The translations under genes and the position numbers were made by a program. The notes below the pieces were generated by a model. That model did no database searches and was not told the origin of the DNA. It saw only the letters and a program-made list of their open reading frames with translations. A stretch of DNA of 64,000 nucleotides from Trametopsis cervina (lineage: Eukaryota > Basidiomycota > Agaricomycetes > Polyporales > Irpicaceae). Where the stretch lies: the NCBI GenBank assembly GCA_022385755.1, contig MU278368.1, forward strand, positions 180,198 through 244,197. Reading direction: 5' to 3'. Shown one piece after another: positions 58,385 to 64,000 of the stretch (its first letter is position 1; each line of letters starts with the position of its first letter).

Positions 58385-58767
58385 TTGAATGGCATCGGTT
58401 CTATCCTCGTTTTAGCTGTGAGTCTTTGCTGTGCGCAATGTTTACTTTGCTTTTTACCTCGTACTGTATGGCGCTGCATAGTGGAAATTTCTTGTACATG
58501 TATGTTAGCGCGAACATTGACTGACGTGGTAGGGTGGTTGGGTACATACTGTTGAAATGACAAGTTGTATTCTTCCTTCCTTAGTGCTCTCTTCGAAGAA
58601 GTACGGAAGTTGAGGCATTGTGATGACCACGTGCTCAGTCAAAGGTGCTTTCAGATAGGACAAGCATTACAGTATTCTGTACGACTTTATATTACAGTGG
58701 TATAAACTGATATCTCCTGAAAGGAGTGTCTGTTCTATAGAATCTGCGCGGTGCTACCCATGCAGCA
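58385..58767. other. Convergent intergenic region
   Basis: 3' flanks of the NLR and EI24-like genes; no gene seen. Confidence 0.6.
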
Positions 58768-59734
58768 CTATTTTGTCTTTAACGTATCCTCCGTAGTTGG
58801 TGGACCTTCAATGATATTGGTACGTGCCTCGAGGTCGGCTGCCCACAGTGCAGCGCCAACCGTGTTTGTGAAGGTAAATATCAGTCCGACTATAGGGACG
58901 AATGAGAACAGCAATGCGCCAACACCAAAGCTGTAAGGAACCCATGTTAATTGTGGATGTGAGTGCGAAAAGGCGGACACATACGCTGTGTATTCAGGCC
59001 TGCGCTTATCTACAAATTCTTTCCGCTGCGTGCTGTTGAAACCTTTCAACTGGAAGTAGCGTGCATGCCATCCCGGACCAGCGCGGTGGCCATTGATGAA
59101 CAGAAACGCGACCGTTCCGACGACAGGGAAGAGATTCATAGGCAGCGTAATGAGGTACCGAACGATGCCGTCGCGTGACAGGGCTTGCAGTGGGCGAATG
59201 AGGGCGCTGGCCTTGTCTCCTGATCGGGCGAACCTCGTCTTTCCATCCCTAACGAGCTGGTTCTGACCCTGCGCGGTGAGCGTGGCGTCAAACACAAATT
59301 GGAGCGTAGGCTCGAGGAAGAGGGGCTTCGCGAGGAAGGTGAGGAGGAAGATGGACTCTGCACCCAGGAGGAAAAGGGCGAGTACGGGGCCGAAGGGCCC
59401 CGTGAAGAGGGTGAGCACGGCTGCTTGGGGGACGTAGGTGAAGAAGGCGAGAACGGCAAAGACTACAGCGGACGTGCTGAGCGACTTAACCAAGGCACCG
59501 CGCACCGAAGTGATTATCTGAGGGTCTGCAATGACATGATTAAGTGTTACCTGAATTCAAAGACGTTTCAGACTCACGAAATATTGTGTATACCAGCCCA
59601 CGTATTGGCCAGAGCCACGCTAACGAGGTTACCGCCTGACCCGCTGTTTTCGCGACAATTGTCGCTTCTGTTTGCAGCTCGTCAAGAATAGAACGGCCAT
59701 GTTTCTGAATACGAGAGCTTTTTGTTTCTGACAT
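58768..59734 (-). CDS. EI24/CysZ-like multi-pass membrane protein
   Basis: Exons 59734-59578 and 59525-58768 keep phase, giving 304 residues. An N-terminal soluble helix region is followed by a hydrophobic entry (LAWLWPIRGLVYTIF), then helices AVVFAVLAFFTYVPQAAVL, VLALFLLGAESIFLLTFLA, the conserved PLNL-like segment ITLPMNLFPVVGTVAFLFINGHRAGPG, the WVPYSFGVGALLFSFVPIVGLIF helix and a short acidic tail. The NLFPVVGT and SFGVGALLFSFVPIVG wording is that of fungal EI24-domain proteins (outer-spore-wall Lds/Rrt8-like family). EI24 in animals is an ER protein tied to autophagy; function in fungi is uncertain. Confidence 0.82.
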
Positions 59735-60502
59735 CCTGGTCGTGGTAAAGGGGAGAGAAGATATAAAGTAGGCCACCCCCGAGTTGCAAAGCCTACGACT
59801 TGTATAAGGGGAGCCACCGTCGATGATGACGTCAAGTCAAGGATTTAATTTCGCATGGCAATGCTCTACTAGCCGCTTCGGGATTATTGACGCGCATCGT
59901 TGCCACTTACCACCAGGACCCTCAAAGTGTTAACGTTGTGCAGAAGAGGTGCAAAATGCTAGTGGACTGCTAGGGTAACACGCTCGACGTGGTGGTGATG
60001 TATTTTGCGCTGATTGCACTGTTACAGTAGACTAAGCACACATCGGCGCGGCGTCGTCAGACAGCACACCGGTGTTTTGGCTCTACTCAATGACCGTGGA
60101 TATTGCACTACGCGATAATGCCCACTGTGCAACACTATGGCTTTGTGACCTCTGGTGTTTCCCATTCTGCCAGTTCCACGCCCTTGGAACGCCACAACTC
60201 GCAGACTCACAAAGCCGCATTCAATATATGCCGTAACTATGCACGCAGAAGGTAAAACCTTACACTACATTCCGTCTACTACTCGCTACCCCTGCGTCAC
60301 GAGTATCTGCAGTTGACATTTGACACGCATGTCTACAAAGCTACCTTTTCAACTGGCGGCATGTTCCACTCGTGTCATCACTTAGATGCCCTCCGCTCTT
60401 GCTCGTGCCTTATAAGCCACAGGGTACCTCTGTCTCACCTCCCGCGTTTCCGTTCAACGTGCTTATCGCTCCTTCAGCTCGAGATACTTGGCACCTCCGA
60501 TT
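59735..60502. other. Intergenic region, no gene recognised
   Basis: 5' flank of the EI24-like gene on the left. On the right, a GCCTTATAAGCC sequence about 95 bp before the P450 ATG could be its TATA element. Confidence 0.45.
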
Positions 60503-60840
60503 ATGACTCATTCTATGCTGGGTGTCAGTACTTCTACATTGTGTATCATCACGGGATTTGTAGCCTGGAAGCTACTCCTATGGCTCGTGAAGATCTACAT
60601 ACGGCAGTCCGCCATGCCTCCAGGTCCGCGTGGCCTGCCTATTGTCGGAAATAGTTTCCAGATTATGTCCGAAAACCCCTGGTTGCTTCTGACAGAATGG
60701 ACAAAGCAGTACGGTGAGCTATGAGCAACAAACACCCATTATTATATCATATCCTGATCCTGAACACAGGTCCTATATACTCACTTAGCTCATCAGCAAA
60801 ACGGCATCTCAGCCTGGAACGACTGACATGCCTTAATAAG
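60503..60840 (+). pseudogene. Cytochrome P450 5' fragment
   Basis: The first exon starts MTHSMLGVSTSTL, has a membrane anchor (IITGFVAWKLLLWLVKIYI) and the Pro-rich hinge MPPGPRGLPIVGNSF followed by WLLLTEWTKQYG, all typical of microsomal class II P450s. After a GTGAGC...CACAG intron the second exon gives PIYSL, as expected, but from about 60785 the similarity ends and a stop follows. No I-helix, ExxR or heme-binding Cys region is found downstream. This is a truncated gene or a breakpoint remnant. Confidence 0.8.
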
Positions 60841-61226
60841 GGAACCAGACACTCAGAGCGCGACGTCTGATTTCATGAGGTTCCATCCTGATACAGAGGT
60901 TTATTCAGTAGTACCAGACATTAGCAGAAATCTTTCGCCAGTCGCATCAGCATTCTTCAGACGGGATTTTTGCGGTGGCCACCAATTTATTTATAAATAG
61001 GGACATTGTAGCATACATGATTAAGTAAGAGGTATACGCCATAGAGACGGCAGAATAGATCTAGAAATATAAACAAGAAATAAAAACATTGCTCGGAGGA
61101 GCATTAAACAGCGGTCACAGCGCAATACCAGACTACGCCGCAAGATGGTAAGAGAGGCATGTGGTTGCACGTCTACTTTGCGAAGTCAGCGAGGTAACGA
61201 GAAAATGATGCCGCTGTATCTCGTAC
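60841..61226. other. AT-rich non-coding stretch
   Basis: Between the P450 breakpoint and the DUF6532-like gene; no coding similarity seen. Confidence 0.5.
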
Positions 61227-61808
61227 CTAGTCTGAGTCTTCAACGGCTATTGCGCGTTCATCCTCGCTTGACAGATCGGCATCGGCGTCGAAATCGCCTG
61301 CAAGTAGCTTGGCCTGTGCATGTGCAAGGTCTTCGGCTGCCGTGCATATCTTCGTCCAAGTTGTTTCCTTCAAATCAATGATGGTCTTGAGGTAGCTGCA
61401 GGTTCGGCGTCCAAAGGTTTCCTGCGAGAAGTTCTTCGTGGGCTTTTGAAAGTCGCCACTGTCCCATGCGCAGAGGGCACGTTCAACCTAAAAAGCTTTT
61501 GTCAGATATACAAAGAAATTGGATACTGAACCGTTCATACCGCAGCTGTTACCAACGCCAAGGCACCAAATGGGAAGTCGTTGTATGGCGTGAGGTGACC
61601 TGAGCTTCCGAAATGATATGCAAGTGTCTGGATGACGAGGGTGGATTGGAATAAGCCGCGATAGATCTAATAAAATAAAATCAGAATGTGATATAGGCAA
61701 TCATCGGTCACTTACGGGCTGCTCCTCTGAGTGAATTTCCACGTGTGCATAGCGGAACGGAAGGCCAGGTCCGAGTTGGCGACGGACATGTTCATCAGGA
61801 AAAAGCAT
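61227..61808 (-). CDS. DUF6532-like protein (C-terminal part or short version)
   Basis: Exons 61808-61716, 61666-61541 and 61487-61227 keep phase, giving 159 residues. The sequence contains FPFGALALVTAAVERALCAWDSG and FSQETFGRRTCSYLKTI, which resemble the conserved ALALV-x-TA-x2-x3-L-x-W-x-SG ... FS-x-E-x-Y pattern of Agaricomycete DUF6532 proteins, and an acidic tail (AGDFDADADLSSEDERAI). DUF6532 domains are normally preceded by a longer N-terminal region, absent here unless upstream exons exist in the AT-rich DNA beyond 61808. The ATG at 61808 follows an AG, so it may be an internal exon. Function unknown. Confidence 0.55.
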
Positions 61809-62160
61809 CTGCGCTAAATAGGCCTTTCACTGGGTATATAGTTCTACAATAGTGCTATATAGCCAACGCAAGGCATTAGTGCCAATAGCCCTATTTAACA
61901 TGGTTCTGCCTACCTCATCACCTAATTAGTCAATATTAGCATTATAAAGAGCAAATGTTCTACTCATGAGTTTGCCCTGCATGATATGATAGTATCATAA
62001 GACAAAACTAGTTGCATTACTTACAACTGTGTGAGACATAGTATCAGTACTACACATCATAATAACAGTATGAGGTGAAATTAATTGCATTAGTAACAAG
62101 AAAATAAGATACAGTGGGGCATCATCCTTAACAATAGTGTATATTACATAGTAATAGTAA
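61809..62160. other. AT-rich non-coding region
   Basis: Strongly AT-rich with no open frame of note, in sharp contrast to the GC-rich repeat that begins at about 62190. Confidence 0.5.
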
Positions 62161-62216
62161 TCCTTTTACTACTCATCATAGTCATAAAAGGAGTTGTGGA
62201 CGTGGACGAATGGCGA

Positions 62217-62610
62217 CGCATGTACATGCGGCAGAAAACGGTGCGCGCGATGAGGAGAGGGGCGCGAGGAGAGGGCGGCAAGGGCGGATGTGGACAAGCA
62301 GCAGCGCAGGTGTCGAGGCAGGGGCACGCGGAGAGGGCGGGCAAGGGCAGACGAGCGACGAGGGCGACATGTGCGTGTGCGGCAGAGTACGGCGCCCCGA
62401 TGAGGCGAGGCGCGCGAGCAGAGGGCAGCGAGGGCAGATGTGGACGAGCAGCAGGGGGCGCGCGGAGAGGGCGGACGAGGCAAGGGTGAACAAGAGCCAC
62501 ATGTCCTGAGGGCGGACGATGGCACGAGGAGAGGGTGATGAGGGCAGACACAGATGAAAATGAGGAGCAGCAGGACAAGGGCATGAGCAAGGGGACGCGG
62601 TGGAAGATGG
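62217..62610. repeat. GC/purine-rich degenerate tandem repeat, ~130-150-bp units
   Basis: Three degraded copies begin near 62217, 62368 and 62497. They share CATGT-like openings, runs such as GAGAGGGCGG and GGGCAGATGTGGAC, and GAGCAGCAG. Frames through it on either strand are long but repetitive. Confidence 0.65.
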
Positions 62611-62611
62611 C

Positions 62612-63445
62612 TCACCTGAGGGCGAACGAGCATGACGTCGTTGATTGATGACAGCGCAGTTGTGCATGCGCAAGCAAGTCCGGCGACGAAGAGTAGAGGT
62701 GGGCGCGAGAGGGAGGCGGGGCGGAGGTGAGTGGTCGATGGCGAGAGCGCATGCACATTGAGGCATGAGGGCGGAGGGGCTGCGCATGGTGGTAAACGAG
62801 AACGGCGAAGGCACGGGCAGCTCGGTGGTCTGGCAACTTGGGTGCAAGCACGGCGGAGCGATGGGGAAAGAGGGCAAGGGCGATGGGGGCTACCGGGACA
62901 AACAACAGCGGCAGGCCATCCAACACGGCATTACACTCACCTTGGGCTGCGGTGGGGAGTCCGCACTCACTTACACCACACACTTGGGAAATAGGAGCAG
63001 TAATACTGTACCAAGAGGGGACTGTAGCGCAGCGGTGAGTGAGAGAAAACAATGGCGTAGTGGTGGGCAAGGGTAACAATATGGTGAAAGCGAGAGCGAG
63101 ATCGACTACGTGGCAGCATGGTTGCGGACGCTGGACGCGTGGGAAAATATTACAAGTTAAGCAAGTCAGGCGCCTGATCACAGGACAAACTTCACTGAGC
63201 CCCTCAGCACGTACACGTCCATAGACAGTGAGTTCACATCCCCCTGGGCACTCTGACGTGCACATCAGAAGTCTACGTGTTGTCTTGGCATGCAACACCT
63301 CATAAGTAGGTTGGACCGTCCCTCCCCTCTCGTCCTCTGCCTTGAGCGGACATGTGACGTGGCATTCATTACAAGCCACGGTGGCTGTGGCCCATTCATA
63401 ACTTATACCCGCCGAGCCGCACATCAGTGAGCTCTTGAACAGCAT
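62612..63445 (-). CDS. Uncharacterised open reading frame, doubtful
   Basis: 277 uninterrupted codons from an ATG at 63445, Cys-rich in the N-terminal third and Leu/Pro/His-rich later. No domain is recognised. The 3' part runs beside the GC-rich tandem repeat, where long frames arise by chance, so this may not be a gene. Confidence 0.2.
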   Translation of the reverse strand: MLFKSSLMCGSAGISYEWATATVACNECHVTCPLKAEDERGGTVQPTYEVLHAKTTRRLLMCTSECPGGCELTVYGRVRAEGLSEVCPVIRRLTCLTCNIFPRVQRPQPCCHVVDLALAFTILLPLPTTTPLFSLTHRCATVPSWYSITAPISQVCGVSECGLPTAAQGECNAVLDGLPLLFVPVAPIALALFPHRSAVLAPKLPDHRAARAFAVLVYHHAQPLRPHASMCMRSRHRPLTSAPPPSRAHLYSSSPDLLAHAQLRCHQSTTSCSFALR

Positions 63446-64000
63446 TGATGGGCACCACCATGGAGTACATTTCCGGCATCATCCTCAAGCAGTTTCAGCA
63501 CGCCACGTCAGAGATAAAGTACAACGTTGATGACAATTTACATAGCTTTGTACTACCGCAGGCACTTTCCACGTCGTAGTGATTTGACTCCGCGAGAGAC
63601 ATGCTCCACGAACATGCATGTGACCTTGATTCTAGTTCAGATCCAGACAACTGACATCGTCATGTACTGACATTCTTGTGCCTACTAAACTCTTATATAG
63701 AATTAATTAGTCAGTTCTTAGCGCAGTGATAGACAGCCTCGTAGTAGTTGCAAAATAGGTTTGATAATGAACAAATAATCACCACAGTGAACTATTAGCC
63801 ATGATAGAACTACTTTAATGTTATTCTAGAATGGCATGTTTTTGCAGATGTTCGGCACGGTGGTCAGGTGTGGGGAAGTTCTCTTTATTATTCTCAAAGA
63901 ACTCTGCTACAGCCGTTATGGCGGCCTTTGCAATTCCTGAACGCCATTCATACACACGTTGCATGGCCTCATTGAGTGAATGAGTGAATGAGAAAGGTAA
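63446..64000. other. AT-rich end of window
   Basis: No gene recognised. The last bases hold a short GAGTGAAT tandem repeat. Confidence 0.5.

Noticed and set aside
63010..63080. Pol III A-box-like sequence (TAGCGCAGCGG), possible SINE head
   Set aside because: No B-box at a suitable distance and no terminal repeat; base-composition coincidence in GC-rich DNA.
1..64000. CRISPR arrays, bacterial operons or prophage
   Set aside because: Spliced eukaryotic genes throughout; no regularly spaced repeats with unique spacers.

Overview
The window is nuclear DNA from an intron-rich filamentous fungus, almost certainly an Agaricomycete basidiomycete. The genes carry many short (about 50 nt) GT-AG introns, often with GTACGT or GTGAGT donors. 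Several families are typical of that class: DUF6535 membrane proteins, F-box/LRR proteins, NACHT-WD40 NLRs and CID/RGG proteins. Many coding sequences below were rebuilt exon by exon, and I checked that reading phase is preserved across every listed junction. Where this could not be done, only the span is given.

Layout. 1-963: minus-strand CLC chloride channel cut by the left edge. 3124-4269: single zinc-motif protein. 5558-7247 (-) SIRT4-type sirtuin and 7576-8866 (+) PEX7, divergent. 10171-11028 (+): small membrane protein with a paralogue at 45081-45896 (-). 13047-14183 (+): secreted class 3 lipase. 15736-21361: coiled-coil repeat gene split by a complete Ty1/copia retrotransposon with two 352-bp LTRs that read as identical, an AAGGC target duplication and a 580-N assembly gap inside pol. 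21884-22980: graveyard of PEX7 and CLC fragments. 23099-24564 (-): F-box/LRR. 25223-27706 (+): CID/RGG RNA-binding protein. 27769-29032 (-): PAP2 phosphatase. 29196-31540 (-): DUF6535. 32200-33254 (+): EEF1AKMT4-like methyltransferase. 33513-36666 (-): ZW10-like tether. 37079-38740 (-): two-finger zinc protein. 39017-39499 (+): TMEM14. 39896-41909 (+): PAF-acetylhydrolase-like. 42213-43909 (-): MidA/NDUFAF7 methyltransferase. 44155-44237 (-): tRNA-His. 48203-52466 (-): MMS19. 52947-58384 (+): NLR. 58768-59734 (-): EI24-like. 60503-60840: P450 5' fragment. 61227-61808 (-): DUF6532-like gene. The right end is AT-rich DNA plus a GC-rich tandem repeat.

Most of these are unrelated housekeeping genes (peroxisomal import, mitochondrial complex I assembly and deacylation, Fe-S delivery, vesicle tethering, translation-factor methylation). 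Two regions (8.9-13 kb and 14-23 kb) are accessory in character: paralogue, repeats, gene fragments and a young retrotransposon. The most notable signals are a set of very small exons (8, 10, 12, 17, 17 and 18 nt) and a start codon standing alone before a GC-AG intron; scattered genomic copies of the PEX7 last exon; a recurring C-x2-C-x16-W-x2-H-x3-C motif; and a 1,674-residue NLR whose N terminus looks C2-like rather than a known death-fold domain.
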